A stretch of 64,000 nucleotides of DNA from Proteromonas lacertae (Eukaryota > Sar > Bigyra > Opalinata > Proteromonadidae): the NCBI GenBank assembly GCA_002245135.1, contig NGBS01000296.1, positions 124,001 to 188,000 of the forward strand. Direction: 5' to 3'. The notes under the pieces were generated by a model. The model had not been told where the DNA came from. It worked only from the letters and a program-made list of their open reading frames with translations, and made no database searches. This document shows, piece after piece, positions 50,201-63,820 of this stretch (within the stretch, counting starts at the first letter, position 1; each line of letters begins with the position of its first letter). The position numbers and the translations under genes are program-made.

Positions 50201-53200
50201 ACATAGATATTACTAATAACACCATCAAATGTAGCAGCTGGATATGTATCTTCTAATATACCAATATAGAAAGTCATTTCACTTGGATCATAGGATATTG
50301 ATGTAGCTACAGCATTAGTAATCATGATTGTCAATTCAAAAGGAAGTGAAGTTCCCATTGCATTAGTTGCAGTAACTGAGCATGTTGAAACAAATGTCTT
50401 TGTTGGCATACCACTAAATGTACCAGTTGCTGTATTGAATGTAATTCCATCTAACTCTGGTGAGCAATCTGCTTCCCATGATGTTGGCAAATAGTTGATA
50501 TTTGTTGCACTGATTGTTACTGATGCACCAGTATTGTATGAATAAAATGATGATGAATATTTAAATGTTGGTACTTGTGCTGAACAAATACCAGTGACTT
50601 GTCCCCATTCAGGATTTTTTGTATTACCACATATTCTTTGTTGACTTCCATCATAACCATTTGGACATGGAATTGTTAACATTTCACCTGCATTTGTTTC
50701 TGGCCATGTTATTAAATCTGTTGTCTCTGAAGGACATTTTGGTTGAACTATTGTAATAGTAACTGTAGTTGTTAACTGTGTTTGTGCAATTGCTGTTACA
50801 GTATATACTGAACTTGATTCTGCTATACCTTTTGTCACAGTTCCATATATTTTACCAGATTCTCTGTTGATTAATAAATAGTTTGGCAAAGATGGAGTTA
50901 TACTGAATGATTCAACATATCCATCTTTTGTTGGCTCATTATAACCTGATTCATCAATACCAATGTAGAATGTCATTGTTGAGTTTTCATAACTTATTTT
51001 TGTAGCATAACTGTAAGTAACTGATATAGAAATAACTGTTGAATAATCTTTACCATCAATACCTTTTCCAGAAACTGTAAATGTTTGCTTTGGTTGATAT
51101 GTTGAACATGTACCTGTAATAGATCCATCTTGATTATTGAATACAAATGAACATGGTAAAGTAGGTGGAGTTAATGTTAATGGTGCATTTATCTGTGTTA
51201 AGGCAGGAGTAATACTTAAAGGTTTATTAATAATTATAACAATATCTGTTGGTGAATAGACTATTGATGGGTTTAGTGAAAGGCATTCTTCATCATTGAT
51301 TTTACCCCAAGTTGGATTACCTTTATCATCCCATAAACATTCTCTTGTTTTATTGCCTAATTCTCCTTCTCCACAAGAGACTGAAGCAGTGAATTGTGGT
51401 CTTGTGGATGGGAAAACTCCATCACTTTGACACATTGGAACATCTGTCTTGCATGTATTAATAACATTTCCCCAAGTTGGTGTTAAATCATTTGAACATT
51501 TTCTAGAGATTGAACCTGTAAAACCTTCTGGACATGATGCTGTAACAGTTTCACCTGCATTTGTTGCTGGGAAATCTTCACTTATAAATGGACATTTTGG
51601 TTGAATTACTTGTATTGTAATTGGACTGCTTTGAACTAAAACATCATTTCGTTTACCTCTTACAACATACGTATTAGTGCTTTCTGATACTCCTGCTTCT
51701 ACTGTACCTGATATAATACCTGTAAATTGATTAAGCGTTATTCCTTTAGGAGCTGTTGGATATATTTCTGTAAATTGAACTGTACCTCCTCCACTAATAA
51801 TTGGTTGTGGAGATGAGTTTATAAATCCTACATAGAAGATAAATGATGATGGAGTATATGAAATAACAGCTGTTGTAGTTAAAACTGTGATTGCTATGTA
51901 AGTTGTTGTTGTACCAACGCTATTAGTTACAAATATACCAACTTGAGCATTACTTATTGGTGTAGAAGTTGTTCCACTGATAGCACAAGTATTTGGAATA
52001 ACAGATAAACCAGCTGGCAGATTACTACCTGCACAAGTAAATAGAGCAGCTTCTAATACAGGAGTTAAATCTACTCTATCATATAGATTAAAAGTATAAT
52101 CTGTAGAACCGAATCTTATTTCTGGCTTCAATAATATACATCCTGATTCATCAACTACACCCCATTGTGCTGGAATTGTTGAACCATCACAATATTTTGT
52201 CTTTAAACCTGAATAACCTTTGCCACATGGTTGTGCTGCATTTTCACCAGCTAATGTATCTTCATAAATACCATCACTTAGACATTTTAATTGAATTATA
52301 TTAATCTGAACCTTGGTTTGGATAGTATCACTTCCCATATTACCTTTAACACTACATGATGTATTAGTAGAAATACTTGTAGCTTCACCATGAATAGATC
52401 CATACCTTGTATTGAATGAAATACCATTAGGTAAGACACAATCAATAGTATAATTATCAACACCTCCATCAATTGTTGGAGTAAACTCACCATATTGACC
52501 TACATAGAAACTCAATTCATTATTTACACCATAAGTAATGGAAGTAGATTTTGCTTTACAGTTATTAACAACATTGTCCCACATTGCAGAATTTCCTAAA
52601 TTCTTACAAGTTCTTTCAATATATCCATACGTTCCTTCAGTACATGTTGCATAAGCAACTGATCCAGCAACTGTCTCTTTCCAATCGATATTTAGCATAC
52701 TATCAGCATTACAATATTTTGGTTTACAATTTGATACAACCAATTCACCAAATTGAATGGCTGGAGTTGCTTCTCCTACAGTTTCCATTGATTTTATTGA
52801 TTTTATCTGAATTCTATATGCCTCATACGATTTATAATTCTCTTCAACATTAAATGAAACCTCTGTTAATCTTCCTTGAGACGTATCAGCATTTGAAAAC
52901 TCTTTGATCTTTTGCCATTCTAAAATATCTCTATTATAACTTCCATACAATACAAAATCTTTTGGATCTCTACTTGGTAAATCATCGGCTGTAGTTATTG
53001 TTACTACATTAATAAATTCAGCTTTACCTGAAGGCCATTTGTATATTATATCAACTGGGAATGTCGTTGTACTTACTACTGTACTTACAAATTTTGTATC
53101 TTTATTAAAATCGAAAGATTTATCGATTGTTTGACTACTCAGTGATGAATCGATTGTTGATATAACTGTCATTGTTGGATTTTCAAGTGATGATATTGTT

Positions 53201-56200
53201 CTTATTTGACACTCATCAATTAATTCATTGATACTTGTTAAACTGAGTCTTAATGGATCTGTTACTACTGAATCAACATGTTTATGAGTTTCAATGGATA
53301 ATATATTCACACCTCTTTGTAATAAATGAGATCCAATGTTGATTGTCATTTGTATTGGAGGATTGAATATAGCATCAGCAGAATAATAATGAGTAACACC
53401 TGTTGTTGGTAAATTTCTTCTATAGAATTCATTTCCATTTAAGTAACAGATAATACCTGCATCAAATTGAACATTCAACTGTAATCTTGATATAGTGACT
53501 ATTGCATCATTAATTGTAAATTGAGTTCTGTAATATGTAGTTGCTTCTAAACGAGATGGAAAATTACCATAAGTATAAATTGACCATCCAGATGGAGGCA
53601 CAATTGGATATACATCATTCCATCCACTTGTAGTTGCTGCATTTGTTATTTGCCAAGTATTTGCACTTGATACTAAACTGTTAAACTTAAATGTGGCAAG
53701 ATAAGATTCTGCATCAGATTGTAATGAGAATTTTGATACTGGAGAACCAGATACAAGTATTTGAACATATGATCCATCCAACCATTTTGTAGATTTTGTA
53801 CTACCCATAGTAATTGAAAGTGTTCCTGAATTTTCACAGAAAGAATATGTTTTATCCATGTTATTAGGTAATGATGAATAACTAAGAAGTGTTTGACCAA
53901 CAGTATTTGTAACAGCAACAGTCATAAGATCACCATCTGTACTTGTAACAATTCTAACATTTATTATTGAATATTGACATGCAGTTGGTGAAATTTGAAG
54001 TGAATAAGTATCAGATGTATTTCCATCTCTATTAGAAGCGATTATTGGTAATGTAAGTTTATCATAAACAACTCCTGTCAATACACCTGTTGTTGGGTCT
54101 AATGTCATTGTTGAAGGTAATGTAATGCTTTTATCAATTGTAAATCTTGAAGCTCCACCGGTTAAAGTTGGATAATATGAATAGGAAACTCCATAATATA
54201 ATGGATTAGGTAATAAATACTCAGTTATAGTTGGTTTAGCTGTTTGAACTGAAGTATCAAATGTATAAACAACATTATCATTTGTATCTTTGAAATAACC
54301 AATCTTTAGTAATTCACCTTCTAAATAAACAGCATATGTTCCACCTAATTTTGCAGTACTTATAATTGATAATGTAGTAGAACCTGAAACAACACAAGCT
54401 GCATAAGAATCACTATTAAATTCTTTCAATGATGTACTATCTTTTTCAACTAATTTTGATCCATCTTTATCTGTTAAAGTTATTGTCAAGTCTTTATTAT
54501 TAATAGTGTATATTAATTTCACATATGATTTGCCTGAACTACAACCACTAATTTTAATTGAAACAGTAGCTGTTACTGATCCTGAGGGGTTTGAACATTT
54601 TATTGTAATGATTTTATTAAATATCTGTTCAGGAGTTCCTGATATTACACCAGTAACTTGATCTAATGATAATCCTAATGGTAATATATCTGATGTTGAA
54701 TATCTTACATTATCAGCATTTTCAACCTTTTGGTCGTGCTGACGTAATACTATTACCAATTGAACCAGTAATATCTTCATATTCTAAATTAATAGGTGGA
54801 TTATAAGGATCAACACCAATTAGTAAACTGTAAGTGAAAACAGATCCATCTGTAGATATGGCAGTAACTTTATAGTAAGCTGAAGCAACAGCTTTCTTTG
54901 GAGTTCCAGATATAACACCTGTTGCAGTATTAATATCAATTCCAAGTGGTAATGGAGGTTCAACATAGAAAGTATTAAAAGTATTTGAATCAACTTGGAA
55001 GAATATTGGTTGATTATCTGTAATTTTTATATTTGCTACATAAACAGCTTGTATGAAAGTATATGAGAATAATGATGCTGGTCTATGATATAATCTTGAT
55101 GAAGGTAGTTCTTGTTCAGATATAATTTGACCTGTTCTTTTTCTCCATCTAATACTTACAGATGTTTCAGAAGATGATTCTGATTTCCAATATGTAATAA
55201 CTACTGAATTAAATCCAGATTTCAAATTCAAAGTACTTTTAACTGTATTTAACCCACATTCTGTTGTTTCAATGATTGATTCACCTATAGTAAATCTTAA
55301 TCCATCTTCAGCTTTAATTGTAAAATCATAAAATCCACTCTCTGGAACATTTAAATATCCTTCCCATCTAGCAACAAATTGTGCTGCAAATGCACCTGTT
55401 AATCCTGGCCAAACTTCATTAGATGGTGCATGATAATATGTTGGAATAATCCTGTTGTATGTTAGTTTATAAGAAGAATCTGTTCTTGGATCAACATATT
55501 CACAACCAACACTTCCAGAATAGGTGTAATATTCACCAGATAAACCATTTAGTAAATTCTCCTTTTGTAATGATATAACAGTAATATATAAATTCGCTTC
55601 TATAGTTGTTGTTAAACTTTCACATCTAATCGTTATTCTAGTTCTTGGAAATTCATATTTTGGATTACCTTCTATAATGCCATTTCTAAATGTAATGCCT
55701 TCAGGTAATGCAGTTGTTAATACAATTTTGGTATAACTACCTACTAATTCTGGTTCAATTGGAGTGATTGGAACTCCAGTCATAAATATTAAATCACTTG
55801 CTGGATAAGCAAATTTACTTAAAAACGCTGGATTTTGTGACATTGCTTTATCAGGAATATCTTCAAAATCAATAAGAAAAGGATTTTTCCATTTCATATA
55901 CATATATCCGTCATACAAACCTTGATAGTATAATAATCCAAATGCATGTTTACCAGCTGTTAATGATTTAATAGTAAAAGTAGCAAAAGGGCCTATTTCA
56001 GTAGTTTCTACTTTGGGTGTTGTTAAATCATCTAAGAAAAACCATAATTTATCATCTGCTGCAATTTGAAATACCCAATCACCTGCCATTGATATATCTA
56101 AAGAACCTGTATATTTGGCAAAATAGTTAGTACATCTCTTGACATTTGTACCATAATCACATTGCGAATCATGTCTAAAGAAAGTAGACAAACCATCTGG

Positions 56201-59200
56201 ACTATCCGCTGTTTCATACTCAATTGATCCATCTTCTAATCCAAACCATATTTTTTGCCAATCTGATGTTGAAGTATATTGTTCTTTAGGAAATTTTCCT
56301 GCTAAATGGGGAGTAACTTGTACAGCTAAAACATTAATTTTCACATTAAAAGTATACTGACCTACTGGATTTGTTGCTATAATTGTAACTAATTGTTGAA
56401 CTAGTGCAGTTGGTTTTCCACTAATAACACCATCTGATGAAATGGAAAGACCTGGTGGTAATGTACTGGATGTAAATGTTTCAACAGAATGATCACACGT
56501 TGGAGCATCTAATATAAAATCATTATCTATGTATAAATTAATATCTCCTGTATAAACATAACTACATGTAGTAATTTTACCCCATACAGTAAGATATAAT
56601 GTTGCAACATCAAAACCACCATTAATTCCTTCAAATCTAATATTATAAACACTTCTTCTTAACGGTGAAGTTGGTGTTCCACTAATTTTACCTGTGGTTG
56701 TATCAAACATCAAACCTGATGGTAATGCTGGATCAATACTAGCAGCTGTTAATACATTTTTACATACAGGAATTATATCATTTGATTTCTGATTTAATGT
56801 AAATGTATATTCTGTTGATGAATAATCACATTTTGGTGATGGAGCATATATACATTCAGATTCATCCCAATCACTCCATCTTGGAGGAGATGTAGCATAA
56901 CAAACACGTGTTCTATATCCACTATAATTCTCTTCACATCTCACTGTTTCCATTTCATTAATTGAGATATTCTTTAATCCATCAAAAGATAAACAGGATG
57001 GAATAAGCACATTTATATTTACTATAACATTTTGAACTCCCGTACTACTGTAATAAGATAAGGAATAATCTTTTGCTTCAGATGAAGTGGTAGGAATGCC
57101 AGAAATAACACCAGTTACTAAATTAACAGATAAACCATTTGGTAAAGGATCAACTGCAGTAACACCAATAATAGAACCAGTAATTATTGGCTCAATATGG
57201 GAATTTTCATTCATTGTGAGTGTATTTGTGGATGGATATGCTAAACTGCCTACACCACATTCTGTTAAATCATAACCTTCAGACCAAGTACCATCACTAT
57301 TACATGTTTTTTTGATATTTGTTTTACTATCTACTGAACATGGATAAGTAGCAATTGAACCACCAGCTGTTGCTGAGAATGGGTAATTCGAAGGACACAT
57401 TTTTGAACCACAAAGAGTTGGATAAAAATCGGCTAGTTGAACATAATTATCATGCCAGTGACATTCAGTATCCACCCAATTTTTATAATTTAGAATTTCT
57501 ATTCTAATTGCTTCAAATACTGTTTCTTTATACTCATCTTTAATATTGAATTGGGATGATACTTTTCTTTCATTTGGTAATTTATCATTGCCACTCTGTT
57601 CATCTAATAAAAACCATTCTACATTTGTATAATCTTCATTATAATCCTTAGAACCAAAAATGTTCCACCAACTTGGGTCTCTATTCCAACAATCATTTGC
57701 AGTAACAAATACATAACTTGAAAAAGCAAATGGTTTAACCAATAGTATTTCAATTCTAGGCCAGTTAGTGTCTGCAGCATATCTCAAATACTTTGTGTCA
57801 GCATTTACATCAAACATTTTCTTTAACCCTTCACCACTATCTTTATCCATTTCATTTCCAGTAGGAGAATCATCTTTAAGTGCCAATACATCAGCATAAT
57901 CTCCATAAACACCTACATACATTGCTTTACATCCAGCTTCTGATCCAACAAATGACATTCTTATCTGAAACGGATCTGTTTGTGGATTTTCAGAATTAAT
58001 CTTATGTGTTTCAAATGCAATAACGTTTTGTCCTACTTTGAACATTGAAATTGCACCAACAATACTATATTCTCCTTTCTCATTCTTTCTATTAGCATAT
58101 AAATTACTGCTTGGAGATTCATTTGGAGCAATATCTTTTCTATAAAACTCTTTTCCATTAATATAACCAACAATACCAGCATCAAATGTTATTCTCATCG
58201 AGAAACTTCCCAAACCTGTTAGAGTTGGAACATTCAACACTTTTCTGTAATAGTTTGTTATTGATGGTCTAATAAATGCACCTGGAGTTGATGTTTGCCA
58301 AACAGGATACATTGTAAGTTCAGTATTCCAACCATTAACAAAAGTAGTTGAATATTCCCATGAAGATGTTGATGGTATTTCAACTGATAAATAGAATTGC
58401 TCTGTTCTTTCATATGCTCCTTCAAATCTAATTGTTCTAATTGTTGATTCACTATTAGCTATTACTACAAATGTTGATTCATCCCATTGATTTTTGTTTG
58501 TACTACCATACTTCACTGTATAATAACCAACATCAGAACATGCTGAGTAATATGAACTTTTACCATTTCCAATTCCATTTTGTCCAAATACTTCTAAGCC
58601 AGTTGGACTTGTGATTGTAATATACATATATTGTCCAGATAAACCACCATAGACTGTAATTGCTAATAGCATTTTATTATTTTCACATGATTCATTGATT
58701 GTATATGTTATTACTACTGGTGTTGATGTTTGTTCACCATTCTTACCAACTATTTGGAATGTACCTGTTTTTGTTTCAGTGACTTTTCCAATTGTTCCAT
58801 AAATAACACCATTTGTTTTATTCAAATATAAACCATCAGGTAATAATGTATTCATATATAACTCAAAAGATGTAACAGCACCAGAAGTAATATCAGGTAA
58901 TATAGATATTGTTTCTTGACTTACTAATGTTAAAGTTGTTTGCTCATAAGATATAGTTGGATTAGCTGAAATAGTATCTAAAGAAACAGCAATATTACTA
59001 CCACCTACTTTCCATCTGCCATATTTAAACATATTATTCCCTTTACCATAAACAGCATATGTGCCAACTCTTCCACTAGTTTGCTGGAATGAAATTGATA
59101 ATTGTGCAGTATTTGAACATCCTTTAACAGTATAATAAGTATCAGATATATGAGTAGTATTAATATAAGCTACAACACCACCTGCTGTTAAACTAACCAT

Positions 59201-61392
59201 TGTTAAAGCACTACCTGTTCCAGTGATATAATTAAACTGATAGAAATATCCATTATTTGGACAATCATTAACAGTAATTGTAGCTGTACCTTTTGTACTA
59301 CCGATTGCATTTGTAACTAAAATATCAAATGTATTTGCAGGTGCAATAACACTTTCTGTTGGAGTTCCACTTATTTCACCTGTGGCAGCATTGATAGATA
59401 AACCAGCAGGTAATGATTTATCACTCACTTGAACTGTATAATGATCAGCAACTACAACAGGCTTAAAACTACCATATACACCAATATTAAATGTCATAGC
59501 TGGATATATTATTGATTGAGGAGCTGTATAAGTGTCATAAGCTATTTCAATTGTTGCTTTATATGTATCATTTACATCTTGAATGTTGGTTATTGTAATT
59601 TCATATTTAGTCATTTCCAAAGATGGTTTTATATCACTGATTCTACCAACTACACAACCATTTGAATCAAAACTTAACCCAGTTGGGAAATCAGGTGAAA
59701 CTTTATAATCTGAATATTGATTCTTTTGAATACCACTGAATATTGGACAGTTATTTGTGATTGTAACTCCTGTAATATAAGAAGCAACGACATATTCATA
59801 ATTAAAGTTATATCTTGGTTTATGGTAAAAATAAGCATCTGGAATTTGTGTTAATCTCATAATACCATCTATTGTTTCCCATTGTAAAAGTAATGACTTT
59901 AATGTATCACCTGATGATTTCCAATAATACATAGTAATAGTAATTAATCCACTTTCTAAATCAACAGTACCAGTAGCTGTATTAGAACCACATGTGGTTG
60001 TTTCAATGATTTGTTCATTAATTTCTAATCTCATTCCACCATTCGCAGTAAGTGTGATTCTATAAGTTGCTTTTCTTGGAACATATAACGATCCTTCCCA
60101 TTTCACAATATATTGATTAATAAATTCACCTGATAAGCCATTCCATGAAGAAACATCTACGATTGGACGATTAACTACTGTATCAATTCTTCTAAACTTC
60201 AAAGTATCTGATGATGTATCAATTTCAGTGAATTCGCATCCTCTTGATGGTGAGCTATAATAATAACCATCTAATCCAGCATTCATATTTTCTACTGATT
60301 TATCAATAACTTGAATATCAATTGTTGTTTTTATTACTTGTGTACTATCCCATGAATATACACTAATTGTATAAGTGTTTTTATCAGAAACTATCTTTGG
60401 AATACCATTAATTTGTCCTCTATAATCAAAAGACATACCACTTGGTAATGAAGGAGAAGATGCAAAATTATATGCATAACCTGTAATAGTTGGAGTTAAT
60501 GTTTGTTGTTCACCAACTGTCAATATAAGTGATTTTGTTCTCCACTCAACATACTGTAAAGGTAATGGAAGAGATTTCATTGTTTTAGATGTAAATACAT
60601 TGAAAACACCTTCATCATCTGTTGGTTTATGATATGAAATAGTCACACCACCTCCCTCTTTCTCATTCCACACTAACACTGCAATAAAGTGAACTCCAAC
60701 TGTTAAATCCTTTTCTATTGTAAAAGGCTGAACATTTAGTTGTGTTGGATTCTTTTCAGTGAGTGAATCAATAAACACAACGCCCTGATCAAATGCATCT
60801 ATATTAAAACTGTATTTACCAGCTGTTTCAACTTTGAAAGCACCATACATGTAGAAGTAAATATGTTCACTCTTTAAATCGAAAGGACAAACCGATGATC
60901 CACCACCACAGGATATTGTCGCTGTTGATAATAATTGACCTTTTACAGAGATTTTACCAGCATAAACATCATCCATTTTAGTATCCACCATACTTTCATC
61001 AGTTGATTCAGCATAATAAGTTGATATACCTGGTGAAAATGTATCATATCCAACAACATTAAATGTAATTTCTAAAGTAGTGCCCATATTGCTAAACATA
61101 ATTGTAGACTTGATTTGAGTGTTCTCGGGTGATGTGCAAATACCAGATATAGCTCCAGTCTCTAAATTAACTACATATCCAGTGGGAGAATTTGTTATAT
61201 AGACACCAGCTTTAAACTCTTCATCACACTTCGGTGGTTGGATTAAGAATGGTAAATTGTAAGGAATGTTAATTGATTCAAATCCATAACTACATGTAGC
61301 GGCATAAACGCTAAATAGGTTGATCTCTAAATAATAAAAAATATCAATATACCGAGTAAGGTGATAACAAGCAGAATACTTCTGTAACGCAT
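47239..61392 (-). CDS. Giant type I surface protein: PA14, Ig-like, discoidin-like and HormR modules
   Basis: Two long ORFs (61099 to 54722 and 54780 to 47239) are one gene: the domain pattern continues across the overlap if one base of the T4 run at 54728-54731 is removed. A 5' exon (MRYRSILLVITLL, ATG at 61392) with a 26-nt intron supplies a signal peptide ending near VYAA. Total about 4,700 residues. Four PA14 domains lie at roughly 110-250, 365-510, 1690-1830 and 1940-2080. Putative-Ig repeats with the L-P-x-G-L...T-G-x-I-S-G-T-P signature run throughout. Two discoidin-like segments (RDPSWWNIFGS, RDPKDFVLYGS) are present. About eleven cysteine modules resemble the HormR domain of adhesion receptors (ITWPTTNAG...C...RLC...WGEVIGTC). 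A single TM helix (VVGIVIGVIAVILIIIGLFI) precedes a K/D/S-rich cytoplasmic tail. Likely a cell-surface adhesin or carbohydrate-binding receptor; ligand unknown. Confidence 0.85.
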
Positions 61393-62080
61393 CTTAAAAA
61401 AAAGATACTAATTCAAATTCGTTTTTATTTAAAAATTTTAAATATGAATCGTTTTTCTACTGTTTTTGATTCTACTACCTATCCAAAAGATCTAAAAACA
61501 GCATTAAATATTTAAGTGCATTTTTAGTAATTATTATGTATAAACAATTTGTTCATTTCTCTCTGAGATAGAAATTTCACATTAGAAAAGTGTGTTTATG
61601 AGCAGAAAATATGATAACTATTAATGTAATTAGTATAAAAATGATGTATTTAAGAGAAATTAGTGGATAGTTCATCTGCAAATTCAAAAAATCAATATAA
61701 TGAAACGGCTATTTAATGATAAATAAATTCAAATCCTTTTTTCTTGTGTTCACATACTTATAAAAGCATAAAACGATTGTATTTTATCATAAGTCATTCT
61801 TTGAATCTTATACAGACAATTATTTAATCCTATAAATCTTTTAAAATATATATTATAGCACTCCAATACATTATATATGTATTTCAGCAATATGATTTAT
61901 CTTTCTGTTGTTTTAAGGATGTTAATATTTTCGTAAAGAACAATTTTAAATCATGTTTTCCTTTTCCAACATCATACATATGCTAAATATTCTATAAAAG
62001 TTTAACTATAACCCAATATCACAGAAAAAATAGCTTCACAATAAAATAATAATAAAATTAAAACATTACTAATTAAAAAC
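61393..62080. other. Intergenic spacer, about 690 bp
   Basis: Lies between the start of the giant surface gene and the stop of the Spondin_N gene (same strand), so it holds the 3' end of the latter and the promoter of the former. A/T-rich throughout, with homopolymer runs. I see no ORF that splices into anything, no RNA gene and no repeat. It is the longest gene-free stretch in the window. Confidence 0.55.
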
Positions 62081-63599
62081 TTACATTAACATTAAACTTA
62101 AAACACTTAATAATAAAATCAAAGATCCAGCAATATTCTTACTACTAGCACCATTTCTTTCATTATTCTTACTTCTTTGATTCACTTCAATTATAGCAAT
62201 TTCTGGTAATAAACAATCAATACCTTCATTTGTACCATAGAAATTCTCATTTCCATACATTCTTCTGATTGGTTCCTGATAAATGCATTCAATTGGATCA
62301 GCATAGAAAGCATTAGCATCATTAAAACCAGCATCATACACATATGCAATATGTTTGTGATTATTTCTCCATCCATTATCATTACATATTTCCATTGTAT
62401 CTACTCCCATTATCCAATCAGGTGAACCATCTAAATAACTCATAACGGTAATAAATGGATAATCTCCATTGACATTAATACCATATTCTTTTACTTCATT
62501 TCCATAATAAAAATCATCGAAGAAATAGACTTTGTTTACATGATCATGGTGTTTATCAGTATAATTGTTATTATCAGTTCCATATACTAAAAATTCATAG
62601 ATATCTTGATCTAAATAAGTTCCTTCATTCAAATATTGAACATCTTGATCATGATTAATTATGACAGTTCTTAAGAATGTAGTGTTTGATGGAATTGGTG
62701 AAAATCTTTCAATTGAATATAAACCATTTATTCTAACAACATAATCTTCATCATCTCCATGAATACAATATCTATTATCTGGAACTCTTTCAACTTTTAC
62801 AGTTACCATATCTGTTAAAGTATCATAAGGACCAGCATTATTATTACTGTTGTGGAAGACATCTGTTGGTTCTAATTTTCGAATTAAATCACAACAATGT
62901 GGTTCTTCTTTAGAATACCATTCTCCTGTATTATACATACCTACATCAAGTGGATATAACTATTTATTATTATGATATATATATATATATATATACATTG
63001 ATTAATCCACGGTTTATCCAAATACTTTCATCTTCATTGCATAAGTTGATTCCTGATTCACCAACAAACCAATCTGGACTGTCTTCAATACGAGCGATTA
63101 AGGATACATAATTGTGAACATTATCTGCTGGAATATCGATGTAATAGTTGCAATCATGTTGAAAACCTGGTGTTTGTGAGAAATATTTAACTATTGTATT
63201 TCCTTTTCCTAAAATTTTTAATAATCTGAAGTATTTATACTATCTAATTGATAACTATTCACATAATTTATTAAAGGTTGAGGATCATCATTTACAACGA
63301 ATTGCATAACTTCTGTTTTAATTAATTAAATAAATTTAAAGCCTACCTTCTGATGCATTTTCACGAAGCTTGAATAAATAGAATTCTGGTGAATGAACGA
63401 TCACTAACATTTCTGATAATCTTGGATCTTCTGGAACTGTTATATAAGTTTTATTTGTGAATCTTGATTGAAGATTTAATCGATATCTTGCCAATTCTAT
63501 GTGAAGTGAGTATAAAGCTTAAATCACACTATCTGGACATTTATCAGCATGAATTAAAGGTGATAAAAATAAAATTATAAATAATAAAGCGAACTTCAT
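62081..63599 (-). CDS. Secreted or GPI-anchored protein with two Spondin_N domains
   Basis: Five exons with introns of 31-38 nt, about 460 residues. The signal peptide MKFALLFIILFLSPLIHA is followed by KCPDK. First Spondin_N module: ARYRLNLQSRFTNK, MLVIVHSPEFYLFKL, YVSLIARIEDSPDWFVG, LCNEDESIWINRG, then, across a TA-rich intron, LYPLDVGMYNTG. Second module: YVVRINGLYSIERFS, FITVMSYLDGSPDWIMGVDT, ICNDNGWRN, YVYDAGFNDANAFYADP. The S-P-D-W motif and the (D/V)-G acidic loop that binds calcium in F-spondin-type domains are both repeated. The C-terminus (KNIAGSLILLLSVLSLMLM) is hydrophobic and ends the protein, as in a GPI-attachment signal. An extracellular matrix or adhesion role is inferred. It lies just upstream of, and on the same strand as, the giant surface protein. 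Confidence 0.85.
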
Positions 63600-63820
63600 T
63601 GAATATAATGATATAAAAAGTGAAGAAAATTCAAACTGATTTAAGTGATTATTTTCACACTTTTATCCTTTACAATCATTTATATTAATCCATCGGATAT
63701 GATTATTAATAAATGATATTACTCATACATAAATATATCACTTTTATAAAAATGATATTCTCAACACACACAAATCAAAATGAGAAAAAAAAAGAAAGAC
63801 AGTATAAATAATTAAAATAT

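Noticed and set aside
54722..54780. Two separate giant surface genes instead of one frameshifted gene
   Set aside because: The second ORF has no signal peptide or plausible 5' end, starts in the middle of an Ig-like repeat whose first half ends the first ORF, and only the second has the TM segment.
47239..61392. Origin of the giant Ig-like/PA14 gene by recent bacterial transfer
   Set aside because: It has a 5' intron of the local type and the same AT-rich codon use as its neighbours. PA14 and putative-Ig repeats are also known in eukaryotes, so no sign of recent transfer.
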